The notes under the pieces were generated by a model. It ran no database searches. It saw nothing but the letters and a program-made list of their open reading frames with translations, and was not told the origin of the DNA. DNA of 64,000 nt from Martinezella lusitana (lineage in GTDB: Bacteria; Pseudomonadota; Alphaproteobacteria; Rhizobiales; Rhizobiaceae): assembly GCF_016901135.1 (NCBI RefSeq), contig NZ_JAFEVL010000062.1:234110-298109 (forward strand). Direction: 5' to 3'. The number at the start of each line of letters is the position of its first letter. The first letter of the stretch is position 1. Position numbers and translations under genes: made by a program. This document shows positions 8,525 through 17,003 of this stretch, piece after piece.

Positions 8525-9175
8525 ATGAGTTTTAAAGTTGCTGCGTTTCAATTCGCTGTCATCACTTTCGGTCTTTTGTTTGGCGCCATGGGTGCGGCCG
8601 AGGCGCGGACCATCCAGCTCGTCGGGTTCGGCGACAGCCTGATGGCCGGCTATCAGCTGCCGCCGGGCGACGGCTTTCCCGCAAAGCTTGAGGCCGCGCT
8701 GAAGGCCAAGGGGCTCGACGTGGCCGTCGCCGATGCCGGCGTATCGGGCGACACGACATCGGGCGGGCTCTCCCGCATAGACTGGTCGGTGCCCGACGGC
8801 GCGGATGGGGTCATCCTGGAGCTTGGCGCCAACGATGCCCTGCGTGGCATTCCGCCGGAACAGACGGAGAAAAATCTCGAGACGATGATCGAAAGATTGA
8901 AGGAGCGAAAGATCCCGATCTTTCTCGCCGGCATGTTGGCGCCGCCGAACATGGGGCCGGACTATGCCGAAAAATTCAATCCGATCTACAAGCGTCTGGC
9001 CGACAAATACCAGCTCGCGCTCTATCCGTTTTTCCTCGACGGCGTAGCCGCGCATGCGGATTTGCAGCTTGACGACGGCATGCATCCAAACCCCAAGGGC
9101 GTCGATGTGATGATCGAGCATATCTTACCGGCCGTGATCAAGTTTGTAGGGATGATTGACGCAGGTGCGAAATAG
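8525..9175 (+). CDS. tesA: Arylesterase / acyl-CoA thioesterase I, GDSL hydrolase
   Basis: Periplasmic SGNH-family hydrolase of 216 residues that cleaves acyl thioesters and esters. The signal peptide is about 1-28 (ending AEA|R). Block I is GFGDSLMAG with the nucleophile S38. The oxyanion residue N103 sits in GAND. The catalytic D184 and H187 are in DDGMHPN. The ATG at 8525 has AGGAAA upstream. It is divergent from ybbAP across 82 bases. The exact physiological substrate is not shown by sequence. Confidence 0.92.
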   Translation: MSFKVAAFQFAVITFGLLFGAMGAAEARTIQLVGFGDSLMAGYQLPPGDGFPAKLEAALKAKGLDVAVADAGVSGDTTSGGLSRIDWSVPDGADGVILELGANDALRGIPPEQTEKNLETMIERLKERKIPIFLAGMLAPPNMGPDYAEKFNPIYKRLADKYQLALYPFFLDGVAAHADLQLDDGMHPNPKGVDVMIEHILPAVIKFVGMIDAGAK

Positions 9176-9243
9176 GTGCTTGCACCGACTGCAAATGCGT
9201 GATTCCCTGCTTATACCTGCAAGAGATTCGGGGAGTGCTCGTG

Positions 9244-9840
9244 ATGCCGAGACTTTTTACCGCCCTCGAAATTCCGCGCAACGCGGCCATGAGCCTCTCG
9301 TTGTTACGCGGTGGTCTTCCCGGAGCCAGATGGATCGACGTTGAAAATTATCACATCACCCTTCGGTTCATCGGCGATGTCGATGGCCGCACGGCCGATG
9401 AGGTCGTCGACCGGCTGGACCGGATAGATCGCCCGGAATTCCAGGTTCGCCTGGAGGGCATAGGCTCCTTCGGTTCCAAGAAGCCGCACTCGGTCTGGGC
9501 CGGTGTCTCGCAGACACCGGACATGTACGCGCTGCAAGGCGAGATCGAGCGCATCTGCCAGCGCATCGGATTACAGCCCGACCCCCGCAAGTTCACGCCG
9601 CATGTCACGCTCGCCAGGTTGAAGTCCTCGCGGGTCGACGATGTCGTGCACTATCTGTCCGGCCGCGGCAACTTCTATACCCAGCCGTTCACGGTGGGGC
9701 GCTTCGTGCTTCTGTCGTCGCGCGAATCGGTCGGCGGCGGTCCCTATCTCACCGAAGAGATATTTCCGCTTCACGAACCCCACAGCGCCTTCCCGGCCTT
9801 GGGCAACAGCGCGCCGCAGCCGGTCAAGAGCATGGTGTAG
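9244..9840 (+). CDS. thpR: RNA 2',3'-cyclic phosphodiesterase (LigT/2H family)
   Basis: 198-residue 2H phosphoesterase that opens 2',3'-cyclic phosphate RNA ends. The two signature motifs are HITL (H37) and HVTL (H120), at the usual spacing. I chose the ATG at 9244 (MPRLFTALEIP) because GGGGAG at 9230-9235 sits eight bases upstream; an in-frame ATG at 9199 would add 15 non-conserved residues. The last 70 bases overlap the convergent phosphatase gene. Confidence 0.92.
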   Translation: MPRLFTALEIPRNAAMSLSLLRGGLPGARWIDVENYHITLRFIGDVDGRTADEVVDRLDRIDRPEFQVRLEGIGSFGSKKPHSVWAGVSQTPDMYALQGEIERICQRIGLQPDPRKFTPHVTLARLKSSRVDDVVHYLSGRGNFYTQPFTVGRFVLLSSRESVGGGPYLTEEIFPLHEPHSAFPALGNSAPQPVKSMV

Positions 9841-10253
9841 ACAGCCTCGAAATCTTCGCGGCCGCCATAATACGGGTCGGGAATGTCCTTGTTGCTGCCA
9901 AGCGCGAGGGCGTTGAAGAGGTGCAGCTTGCCGAGCGCATCGGCAGGCGCGACCTTGCGCAAATTCTTTAAATTGTCTTGATCCATTGCCAGGATCAGAT
10001 CGAACCTGCCGAAATCTGATGATGCGATGCGGCGGGCGCGCTGGCCGGAAATATCGATTCCGTGGCCGGCGGCAACGGCCACCGAGCGGCGATCCGGCGG
10101 CTGGCCCTGATGCCAGCCGCCAGTGCCGGCCGAATCGACCTCGAATTCAGAGGAGCGACCGGCCTCGATCGCCAGATGCCTGAAAATGCCTTCGGCCAGG
10201 GGCGATCGGCAGATGTTGCCGGCGCAGACAAAAAGAATCCTTTGACGATCCAT
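9771..10253 (-). CDS. Low-molecular-weight protein tyrosine phosphatase
   Basis: 160-residue cysteine phosphatase. The P-loop CAGNICRS has C10 as nucleophile and R16, near the N-terminus as in the family. The general-acid loop DPYYGG lies in the C-terminal part. Such enzymes often regulate exopolysaccharide tyrosine kinases, but no kinase or polysaccharide genes lie nearby. I chose the ATG at 10253 over an upstream TTG (10265). The gene overlaps thpR tail to tail by 70 bases (9771-9840). Confidence 0.9.
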   Translation of the reverse strand: MDRQRILFVCAGNICRSPLAEGIFRHLAIEAGRSSEFEVDSAGTGGWHQGQPPDRRSVAVAAGHGIDISGQRARRIASSDFGRFDLILAMDQDNLKNLRKVAPADALGKLHLFNALALGSNKDIPDPYYGGREDFEAVYTMLLTGCGALLPKAGKALWGS

Positions 10254-10288
10254 GATATCGTTCAATCGCTAGAGAGGAGTGACCTGCC

Positions 10289-10594
10289 ATGAAATACGAG
10301 AAGCTGGAGCCGACCGCAATCGATGAAAGCCTGAAGGAACTGGGCGGCTGGACGCTTTCGGCCGACCGCCTTTCGATGTCGAAGACTTTCAAGTTCCGCA
10401 ATTTCGTCGAGGCCTTCGGCTTCATGACAGAGGCGGCGCTGGCGGCGGAGAAATTCAATCATCACCCGGAATGGTTCAATGTCTATTCCCGTGTCGACGT
10501 GAAACTGACGACGCATGATGCTGGCGGCCTGACGGATCATGACATCAAGCTCGCAAAGGCGATGGAGAAGGCCGCCGCCCGGCGGATCGATTGA
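10289..10594 (+). CDS. phhB: Pterin-4a-carbinolamine dehydratase
   Basis: 101-residue enzyme that dehydrates 4a-hydroxytetrahydrobiopterin, recycling the cofactor of aromatic amino acid hydroxylases. The active-site block EKFNHHPEWFNVY has H58 and H59, and the length matches the family. GGAG lies before the ATG. No phenylalanine hydroxylase is adjacent. It is divergent from the phosphatase gene by 35 bases. Confidence 0.92.
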   Translation: MKYEKLEPTAIDESLKELGGWTLSADRLSMSKTFKFRNFVEAFGFMTEAALAAEKFNHHPEWFNVYSRVDVKLTTHDAGGLTDHDIKLAKAMEKAAARRID

Positions 10595-10660
10595 AACGCC
10601 TGATGCGATCACCATATGTTTACACGGCTCGGGCAACGGGCCTCGATAGAGGTGAATGGA

Positions 10661-11050
10661 ATGGATGACATCAAGTACGGGGAAATCCTGATGCCTGGTG
10701 ATGAAGAAACCCAAAAGGAGCAGGAGAAGACGGTGCGCAGCAAATTCTGGCCGACCTTACGGAAGGCGGCTCGTCATATCCCGTTTTCCCGCGACGTCGT
10801 GGCCGCCTTCTATTGCGCGTTCGATCCGCAGACACCGACTCGCGTCCGCGGCATCCTGCTGGCCGCGCTCGGCTATTTCGTCATGCCGTTCGATATTATC
10901 CCCGATTTTTTTGCCGTGGTCGGCTTTACGGACGATGTCGCGGTGCTGACGCTCGCCTTCAGCATGATCAGGGGCCATATCCGCCAGGAACATTACGACG
11001 CTGCCGACAGGGCGTTGGAGAACGAGCCAGAGGCGGCGAAAGCGGCTTGA
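10661..11050 (+). CDS. DUF1232 (YkvA-type) membrane-associated protein
   Basis: 129-residue protein with the DUF1232 core, GYFVMPFDIIPDFFAVVGFTDD at about residues 69-90, containing one hydrophobic segment and the conserved PxDxIPD motif. I chose the ATG at 10661 because AGAGGTG at 10648-10654 sits six bases upstream; the frame extends upstream to 10616 without support. The function of the family is unknown. It is probably co-transcribed with phhB (66-base gap). Confidence 0.85.
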   Translation: MDDIKYGEILMPGDEETQKEQEKTVRSKFWPTLRKAARHIPFSRDVVAAFYCAFDPQTPTRVRGILLAALGYFVMPFDIIPDFFAVVGFTDDVAVLTLAFSMIRGHIRQEHYDAADRALENEPEAAKAA

Positions 11051-11384
11051 TGCCCGCCCAACAGGGATCGATCTGAATCCTCTCGGGTTTCCAGACCTTT
11101 ATGAGGCTCCACTGATTTTAGCGAGGACAAATTCTTGCCTGAATCTTTCTGTCTTAAATCGATCCCGTAGGGTGGTGTTCCACCATCCGGGTTTTCCAAC
11201 TCCTTCTGATGCGTTTCAAGCTCTGCGCGATACCTGGGTTGAAATGGCACGGAGCCAAGGGCGGTGATCGCTCCGTTGACGGTTTGGTAACCTGAATAAA
11301 GTCAAAATAAGGCAGCTCACGAGCATAGGCGTGCGTCAATCGGATCGCCACGAGCTCTGGACCGCAAGAAATCGGCAGGAAACC
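11051..11384. other. Intergenic region between DUF1232 and ialB
   Basis: 334 bases with no gene seen. It holds a terminator-like hairpin at 11164-11195 and the leader of ialB. The hairpin is 114 bases after the DUF1232 stop, so the stretch between could be a 3' UTR or a small RNA, but nothing in the sequence decides this. Confidence 0.5.
11164..11195 (+). terminator. Terminator-like hairpin
   Basis: Two-part stem: CCCG (11164-11167) with CGGG (11188-11191), and GGTGG (11171-11175) with CCACC (11180-11184) around a TGTT loop. TTTT follows at 11192-11195. Confidence 0.6.
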
Positions 11385-11933
11385 ATGTTTGTAAAAAGCT
11401 TCGCAATCGCCCTCTCGCTCGTTCTCGCCGGCACCGGCATTGCCTCCGCCCAGACCAAGAAGCAGACGCAGGCAGCGGCAGCAGCGGCGCCGGCGGCTCC
11501 CACGCGCATCCAGCAGTTCGACGCCTGGGGCGCCTATTCCTACCAGTCCGCGGCGGGCAAGGTCTGCTACGTTCTCTCCGTGCCCACCGCCAAGGCGCCG
11601 ACCGCTGGCATCGACCATGGCGACAACTTCTTCATCGTGTCCCAGCGTCCGGGCCAGAACATCTCCTATGAACCGCAGGCGATGATGGGTTATCCGCTCA
11701 AGGACAACTCGAAGGTCGACGTCATTATCGACAACAAGACCTTCGTGATGTTCACCAAGGACAAGGCCGCCTGGGTCGAGAATGCCGCGCAGGAGCCTGC
11801 ATTGGTCGCAGCCCTCAAGTCCGGCCATTCGCTGAAGGTTTCGGCGACTTCGAAAAAGGGTACGGCCACTTCCTATACCTATTCGCTGAAGGGCGTTACC
11901 GCCGCGCTGAAGCAAATCGAGAACTGCAAGTAA
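11385..11933 (+). CDS. Invasion-associated locus B (IalB) family protein
   Basis: Exported protein of 182 residues. The signal peptide is about 1-22 (IASA|Q), followed by an Ala/Gln-rich linker and the IalB domain. Two cysteines, in GKVCYVL and in the C-terminal ENCK, could form a disulfide. IalB was named in Bartonella for erythrocyte invasion; the family is widespread in non-pathogenic alphaproteobacteria, where its role is unclear. The ATG at 11385 follows AGGAAA. A terminator follows the gene. Confidence 0.85.
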   Translation: MFVKSFAIALSLVLAGTGIASAQTKKQTQAAAAAAPAAPTRIQQFDAWGAYSYQSAAGKVCYVLSVPTAKAPTAGIDHGDNFFIVSQRPGQNISYEPQAMMGYPLKDNSKVDVIIDNKTFVMFTKDKAAWVENAAQEPALVAALKSGHSLKVSATSKKGTATSYTYSLKGVTAALKQIENCK

Positions 11934-11993
11934 GTTCGAAGGCCAAGGGATCACGTCAATGTGATCGCCCTGCCGCCGCGACCGCAATGAAGA

Positions 11994-12018
11994 GGCCGGC
12001 CAGTTTGACCGGCCTTTT
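11994..12018 (+). terminator. Rho-independent terminator after ialB
   Basis: GGCCGG (11994-11999) pairs with CCGGCC (12009-12014) and TTTT follows. It is 60 bases past the ialB stop. Confidence 0.8.
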
Positions 12019-12199
12019 GCTTTTTGAGGGAAAGGGATGACGAGAGCGCAAATTAGTGCTAAAGGCCGCGCCAACAGCAGGTGTGCGGCAGACAGCTTGT
12101 CCCGCCACCGCATGAATCTTCAGATTTCCGTGCTTGCCCGCATCCGCAGCTTTTTTCAGCTTTTGCGGCATCGCCGATGTGAACCGTTGGAATGATCCT

Positions 12200-13435
12200 A
12201 TGTCCGCCACCGATGTCATGACCCCCTCCAGACTGAAGCCGATGCCCTTGTCGCAGCCGGTCGAGCTTTCGCCGAAACCGTCGCTCATCGGCTTGACGCG
12301 CGAGGAAATGGGTGCCGCGCTCAAGGAAAAGGGCGTTGCCGACAAGCAGATCAAGATGCGCGTCAGCCAGCTCTGGAACTGGATCTACGTGCGCGGCGTC
12401 TCCGATTTCGATGCCATGGTCAATGTCTCGAAGGACATGCGCGAGATGCTGAAGACGCATTTCACCATCGCGCGTCCCGAGATCGTCGAGGAGCAGGTGT
12501 CCAATGACGGCACCCGCAAATGGCTGCTGCGCTTCCCGCCGCGCGGCGCCGGCCGTCCCGTCGAGATTGAGGCCGTCTATATTCCGGAAGAGGGCCGCGG
12601 CACGCTCTGCATTTCCAGTCAGGTCGGCTGTACGCTGACCTGTTCCTTCTGTCACACCGGCACGCAGCGCCTCGTGCGCAACCTGACGGCGGAGGAGATT
12701 CTGTCGCAGCTGCTGCTGGCACGCGACCGGCTCGGCGATTTCCCGGACCGCGAAGCGCCGCAAGGGACGGTCATGCCGGCGGAAGGCCGCAAGGTCAGCA
12801 ATGTCGTCATGATGGGCATGGGCGAGCCGCTTTATAATTTCGAAAGCGTCAAGACGGCGCTGCTGATCGCCTCCGACGGCGACGGCCTGTCCCTGTCGAA
12901 GCGACGCATCACCCTTTCGACCTCGGGCGTCGTGCCGGAAATCTATCGCACCGGCGACGAGATCGGCGTCATGCTGGCGATCTCGCTGCATGCGGTGCGC
13001 GACGACCTGCGCGATATGCTGGTGCCGATCAACAAGAAATATCCGCTGAAGGAGCTGATGGATGCCTGTCGCGCCTATCCCGGCCTTTCGAATGCGCGGC
13101 GCATTACCTTCGAATATGTGATGCTGAAAGGCGTCAACGACAGTCTCGAGGATGCGAAGGGATTGATCCAGCTGCTGAAGGGCATTCCGGCCAAGATCAA
13201 CCTGATCCCCTTCAATCCCTGGCCCGGCACGAATTACCAGTGTTCGGAGTGGGAGCAGATCGAGAAGTTCGCTGATTTCATCAATTCGGCCGGCTATGCT
13301 TCGCCGATCCGCACGCCGCGCGGGCGTGATATTCTCGCCGCCTGCGGCCAGCTGAAGTCGGAATCGGAGCGCATGCGCAAGACCGAACGTCTGGCCTTCG
13401 AAGCGATGATGATCGCCAATCACGGCGAGGATTGA
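12200..13435 (+). CDS. rlmN: 23S rRNA (A2503-C2)/tRNA (A37-C2) methyltransferase
   Basis: Radical-SAM methyltransferase of 411 residues acting on A2503 of 23S rRNA and A37 of some tRNAs. The cluster motif CxxxCxxC is at C144, C148 and C151 (GCTLTCSFCHTG). The conserved SAM-binding segment MMGMGEP and the catalytic cysteine in ILAACGQLK near the C-terminus are intact. I chose the ATG at 12200 (MSATDVMTPS); the frame continues upstream to a TTG at 12134 but without conserved sequence. The next gene begins immediately after. Confidence 0.95.
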   Translation: MSATDVMTPSRLKPMPLSQPVELSPKPSLIGLTREEMGAALKEKGVADKQIKMRVSQLWNWIYVRGVSDFDAMVNVSKDMREMLKTHFTIARPEIVEEQVSNDGTRKWLLRFPPRGAGRPVEIEAVYIPEEGRGTLCISSQVGCTLTCSFCHTGTQRLVRNLTAEEILSQLLLARDRLGDFPDREAPQGTVMPAEGRKVSNVVMMGMGEPLYNFESVKTALLIASDGDGLSLSKRRITLSTSGVVPEIYRTGDEIGVMLAISLHAVRDDLRDMLVPINKKYPLKELMDACRAYPGLSNARRITFEYVMLKGVNDSLEDAKGLIQLLKGIPAKINLIPFNPWPGTNYQCSEWEQIEKFADFINSAGYASPIRTPRGRDILAACGQLKSESERMRKTERLAFEAMMIANHGED

Positions 13436-13440
13436 GATTG

Positions 13441-13869
13441 ATGCTCGTTGGACTGCGCAAGCCGATCCGGCTCCTGTGGGGCTATGTCGCGGCTTGTGCT
13501 CTGATGGGCTTCGTGCTGGCCTGCGTTGCCGCGTGGACGGTGCCGGAGACAGCAGCCCCCGAACTTTTCGTCCTGACCGTCGCGCTCACCAAACTTGCAA
13601 TGATTGTCAGCATTCTGCCGTCGCTGATCGTCATCCCCATTCTGGAATGGCGCGGCATGCGTCGGTGGTACGGCTATGCCATCTATGGCGCCGTCTTGTC
13701 GGCGGTGGCCTCCATCCTGATTTCCGGCGGCGTGGAAAGGCCGCAGACCCTCAATCTGATAACCATTGCGGTCTGCTTTTCCTTCCTAGGTGCGGCCAGC
13801 GCCACCGTCTATTGGTGGATCGCCGGCCGGTTCGCCGGGCGTGGTCCCGTCCTCAACGAGCCTGAGTGA
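13441..13869 (+). CDS. Hypothetical four-helix membrane protein
   Basis: 142-residue inner-membrane protein with four hydrophobic stretches (about residues 12-33, 41-63, 73-93 and 102-124). I recognise no named domain. It starts 5 bases after the rlmN stop (ATG 13441; an in-frame TTG at 13432 would overlap), so it is likely co-transcribed with rlmN. Its 3' end overlaps the convergent LysE gene by 17 bases. Confidence 0.7.
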   Translation: MLVGLRKPIRLLWGYVAACALMGFVLACVAAWTVPETAAPELFVLTVALTKLAMIVSILPSLIVIPILEWRGMRRWYGYAIYGAVLSAVASILISGGVERPQTLNLITIAVCFSFLGAASATVYWWIAGRFAGRGPVLNEPE

Positions 13870-14494
13870 AGAAGATCTTCACCGCGAAGATGGAGAAGAC
13901 GGTGGCAAAGGCATAGTCGAGGCCGCGCATGACGCCCCGGTTCCTCTGCAGCCAGGACGACAGGCCGTCGGCGGCAAGAACGACGAGCACGTTCACCGGA
14001 ATGCCGATGACGATGAAGAAGAAGCCGAGAAACAGCAGCTTGTGCGTCACGGCCGGATCGCCTGCCGTGACGAATTGCGGCAGGAAGGTCATGAAGAAGA
14101 TGATGACCTTGGGGTTCAGCAGATTGACTGAGAAGCCGGTGGAAATATTGGCGAGCGGCGTGCCCTTGACGGCGTCGACCTTCTTGATCGACAGGCTGGA
14201 GCCGAAGCGGATCGCCTGGATCGCCAGCCACAGAAGATAGGCGGCGCCACCCGTCTTCAGTACCGTGAAGGCGACCGGCGAGGCGGTGATCAGCGCCGAA
14301 ATGCCGAAGGCCACCAGGCAGGTGTGAACGATGACGCCGAGGCTGGTGCCGAGAACGACGAAAAGCGCTGCCTTCTTGCCCTGCGCCAAAGCGCGGCTGA
14401 TCGACAACGTCATGTCGGGGCCGGGGGTCAGCGCCAGCAACAGGCTTGCCGCCGAAAAGGCGAGAAGGGTCGGCAGGCTGGGTATGAAGTCCAT
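13853..14494 (-). CDS. LysE/RhtB family amino-acid exporter
   Basis: 213-residue inner-membrane exporter with about six helices. The signature N-terminus has LALTPGPDMTLSISRAL near residues 20-36, and the mid-protein NLLNPKVIIFFMTFLPQF motif is typical of the family. The substrate (amino acid or related metabolite) cannot be read from sequence. The ATG at 14494 has GGAG at 14501-14504, and the outer edge of a 14-bp hairpin includes part of that ribosome site. It is downstream of an SDR gene on the same strand. Confidence 0.9.
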   Translation of the reverse strand: MDFIPSLPTLLAFSAASLLLALTPGPDMTLSISRALAQGKKAALFVVLGTSLGVIVHTCLVAFGISALITASPVAFTVLKTGGAAYLLWLAIQAIRFGSSLSIKKVDAVKGTPLANISTGFSVNLLNPKVIIFFMTFLPQFVTAGDPAVTHKLLFLGFFFIVIGIPVNVLVVLAADGLSSWLQRNRGVMRGLDYAFATVFSIFAVKIFFTQAR

Positions 14495-14502
14495 GAGATG
14501 CT

Positions 14503-14546
14503 CCGAAAGCCGGATAGGGGATGCGTGTTTCTTATCCGGCTTTCGG
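14503..14546 (-). promoter_or_regulatory. 14-bp perfect hairpin overlapping the LysE ribosome site
   Basis: Bases 14503-14516 and 14533-14546 are perfect inverted copies (14 bp) separated by 16 bases. On the minus strand the 3' arm ends in the first two G of the LysE GGAG ribosome site (14504-14501). The element starts 12 bases after the SDR stop. It has no T-run, so it is a poor terminator; an occluding or attenuating hairpin or an mRNA-processing site are the better readings. Confidence 0.75.
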
Positions 14547-14557
14547 GGGATTGCAAA

Positions 14558-15412
14558 TCAATCCTTCTTTTCGAGAAATGCCTTGAATTGATCGGCATAG
14601 TCGGGGTGCCAGCGCGACAGCGGCGGACGGTTTTCGACAATATCGCCGGCGGCCCAAAGCATGCGGCGCTCGTCGGTCGGTCGGGCCACGTCATTGTCCG
14701 GGCAGAGAATATAGAAGTCGCCGCGCCCGAGGCTTTCCACCATGAAGTCGATCGTCTGCTCCGGCGTCCAGGCGGCAGCCGGCTTTTCCCTGCGCTCGCC
14801 CTTGGTGAGGCCGGTGAAGACGAAACCGGGGATGAGGAGATGGGCCGAGATCTTCGCGCCCGCGGTATTGCGCAGCTCGTGCTGCAGCGCTTCGGTGAAC
14901 ACTTTCACGCCGGCCTTCGAAACATTGTAGGCCGGATTGCCCGGTGGCGTGGTGATGCCCTGCTTCGAGCCGGTGTTGATGATAACACCCGGTTCGCCGT
15001 GGGCCAGCATGCCGGGTCCGAAGGCGCGCGTGCCGTTGATGACGCCGAGCAGATTGACGCCGAGGATGGCGTCCCAGCCGGCCTGTGCGCTGAAGATCGA
15101 GGTTTCCGGCCCGACGCCGGCATTGTTCATCAGCACATGAACCCGGCCGAAGCGTTGCAGGACTGCGCGCTCCAGCGCTTCCAACGAGTCCTTGCTGGCG
15201 ACATCGGTCTCGATGGCCATCACATGCTCTTCGCCTGTGATCGTCTTGAGCTCGGCGCTCGCTTCCGCCAGTCGGTCGCCGCCGAGATCGGCAATGACGA
15301 CGCTCATGCCGCGTGAGGCGAAATATTTCGCCGCGGCAAAGCCGATGCCGGACGCGCCTCCGGTGATGACGGCAACATTGGATTTCTTGAAAATGTCTTG
15401 AATATCGGTCAA
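14558..15412 (-). CDS. SDR family NAD(P)-dependent oxidoreductase
   Basis: 284-residue short-chain dehydrogenase. The cofactor motif TGGASGIG is at 17-24, NNAG at 96-99, the catalytic serine S149, and YNVSK with Y162 and K166. The substrate is unknown. I chose the TTG at 15412 because GGAGGG sits six bases upstream and the protein then begins MTDIQDIFKK, directly before the Rossmann strand. The frame extends upstream to 15475 without support. A hairpin separates it from the downstream exporter. Confidence 0.88.
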   Translation of the reverse strand: MTDIQDIFKKSNVAVITGGASGIGFAAAKYFASRGMSVVIADLGGDRLAEASAELKTITGEEHVMAIETDVASKDSLEALERAVLQRFGRVHVLMNNAGVGPETSIFSAQAGWDAILGVNLLGVINGTRAFGPGMLAHGEPGVIINTGSKQGITTPPGNPAYNVSKAGVKVFTEALQHELRNTAGAKISAHLLIPGFVFTGLTKGERREKPAAAWTPEQTIDFMVESLGRGDFYILCPDNDVARPTDERRMLWAAGDIVENRPPLSRWHPDYADQFKAFLEKKD

Positions 15413-15595
15413 AGGGGTGCCCTCCGAGGCTTGCTTGCTCGCCGGCGAATATGGTGCTTTCCGGAGGCGAGTCAAACCCGCGCGCGAGGCTGCGATGCCG
15501 CACCTCCCCTTGCGCCTCGCGATAATCTCGCTAAAAGTGCCGCGACACAGGGTTTGCGGGCCTTTCCTTCGGCTTGCATTGAAACGGATCTCATC

Positions 15596-16819
15596 ATGGC
15601 ATCACATAAAGACGTGAAGAAAGTCGTTCTCGCCTATTCCGGCGGTCTCGACACCTCGATTATCCTGAAGTGGCTGCAGACGGAACTGGGTGCGGAGGTT
15701 GTTACCTTCACCGCCGATCTCGGCCAGGGCGAAGAGCTGGAGCCGGCGCGCAAGAAGGCCGAAATGCTCGGCATCAAGGAAATCTATATCGAGGATGTGC
15801 GCGAGGAATTCGTGCGCGATTTCGTCTTCCCGATGTTCCGCGCCAATGCCGTCTACGAAGGCGTCTACCTGCTCGGCACGTCGATTGCCCGTCCGCTGAT
15901 CTCCAAGCACCTGATCGAGATCGCCAGGAAGACCGGCGCTGACGCCATCGCGCACGGCGCGACGGGCAAGGGCAACGACCAGGTTCGTTTCGAGCTGTCT
16001 GCCTATGCGCTGAACCCGGACATCAAGATCATCGCTCCCTGGCGCGACTGGTCGTTCAAGAGCCGTACCGACCTGCTCGAATTTGCCGAGAAGCATCAGA
16101 TTCCGGTTGCCAAGGACAAGAAGGGTGAGGCGCCGTTCTCCGTTGACGCCAACCTTCTGCACTCCTCCTCAGAGGGCAAGGTTCTGGAAGATCCGTCGCA
16201 GGAAGCGCCGGAGTATGTGCATATGCGCACGATTTCCCCGGAAGCTGCTCCCGACAAGGCGACGGTCATCAAGATCGGCTTCGAAAAGGGCGATGCCGTC
16301 TCGATCAACGGTGAGCGCCTGAGCCCGGCGACGCTGCTGGCAAAGCTCAACGATTACGGTCGCGACAACGGCATTGGCCGTCTCGACCTTGTCGAGAACC
16401 GCTATGTCGGCATGAAGTCGCGCGGCGTCTACGAAACGCCCGGCGGCACGATCCTGCTCGCGGCCCATCGCGCCATTGAATCCATCACGCTCGACCGCGG
16501 TGCCGCGCACCTCAAGGACGAGCTGATGCCGCGCTATGCCGAGCTCATCTATTACGGCTTCTGGTTCTCGCCGGAGCGCGAGATGCTGCAGGCCCTCATC
16601 GACAAGAGCCAGGAGCATGTCGAAGGCGAAGTGACGCTGAAGCTCTACAAGGGCAATGTCATGACCATTGGCCGCGAAAGCGAGAAGTCGCTCTACTCCG
16701 ACAAGCTCGTCACCTTCGAGGATGACCAGGGCGCCTACGACCAGAAGGACGCAGCTGGTTTCATCAAGCTCAACGCTTTGCGCCTGCGCACGCTCGCCAA
16801 GCGCAACCTGTCGAAGTAA
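15596..16819 (+). CDS. argG: Argininosuccinate synthase
   Basis: Condenses citrulline and aspartate with ATP in arginine biosynthesis (cytoplasm). 407 residues, the family length. The PP-loop motif AYSGGLDTS lies near the N-terminus, and GATGKGNDQVRFE forms the citrulline/aspartate site. The ATG at 15596 (MASHKDVKK) is the conserved start; the frame continues upstream to 15398 but that part overlaps the leader of the divergent SDR gene and is not conserved. It is monocistronic with a strong terminator. Confidence 0.97.
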   Translation: MASHKDVKKVVLAYSGGLDTSIILKWLQTELGAEVVTFTADLGQGEELEPARKKAEMLGIKEIYIEDVREEFVRDFVFPMFRANAVYEGVYLLGTSIARPLISKHLIEIARKTGADAIAHGATGKGNDQVRFELSAYALNPDIKIIAPWRDWSFKSRTDLLEFAEKHQIPVAKDKKGEAPFSVDANLLHSSSEGKVLEDPSQEAPEYVHMRTISPEAAPDKATVIKIGFEKGDAVSINGERLSPATLLAKLNDYGRDNGIGRLDLVENRYVGMKSRGVYETPGGTILLAAHRAIESITLDRGAAHLKDELMPRYAELIYYGFWFSPEREMLQALIDKSQEHVEGEVTLKLYKGNVMTIGRESEKSLYSDKLVTFEDDQGAYDQKDAAGFIKLNALRLRTLAKRNLSK

Positions 16820-16840
16820 TCAGAATCCAAACACCAAAAG

Positions 16841-16871
16841 ACCCGCTTCCGGTTGCCGGAGGCGGGTTTTT
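16841..16871 (+). terminator. Rho-independent terminator after argG
   Basis: 12-bp stem with one G-T pair (16841-16852 with 16856-16867), a TTG loop and five T. It lies 21 bases after the stop codon. Confidence 0.92.
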
Positions 16872-16900
16872 CTTGTTGGAAAGTGGAAGCCGTGCCGGAC

Positions 16901-17003
16901 ATAGAGCGGTTAGGCGATTCCGTGAAACGCCTAACCGCTCTATGTTCTTGTTTTGTGCAATTCCGGACGGAAAACCGCTACGCACTTTCCTGGAATTGCC
17001 CTA
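16901..17003. repeat. Rhizobial palindromic intergenic element, long copy
   Basis: Composite of two hairpins. The first is a perfect 16-bp inverted repeat (16901-16916 with 16928-16943). The second has GCAATTCC (16957-16964) pairing with GGAATTGC (16992-16999). The GGAAAACCGCT core and the ends recur in a shorter copy at 36181-36246. Elements of this form are scattered between genes in Rhizobium genomes. Its right end (CTAG) contains the stop codon of the adjacent MarR gene. Confidence 0.8.
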
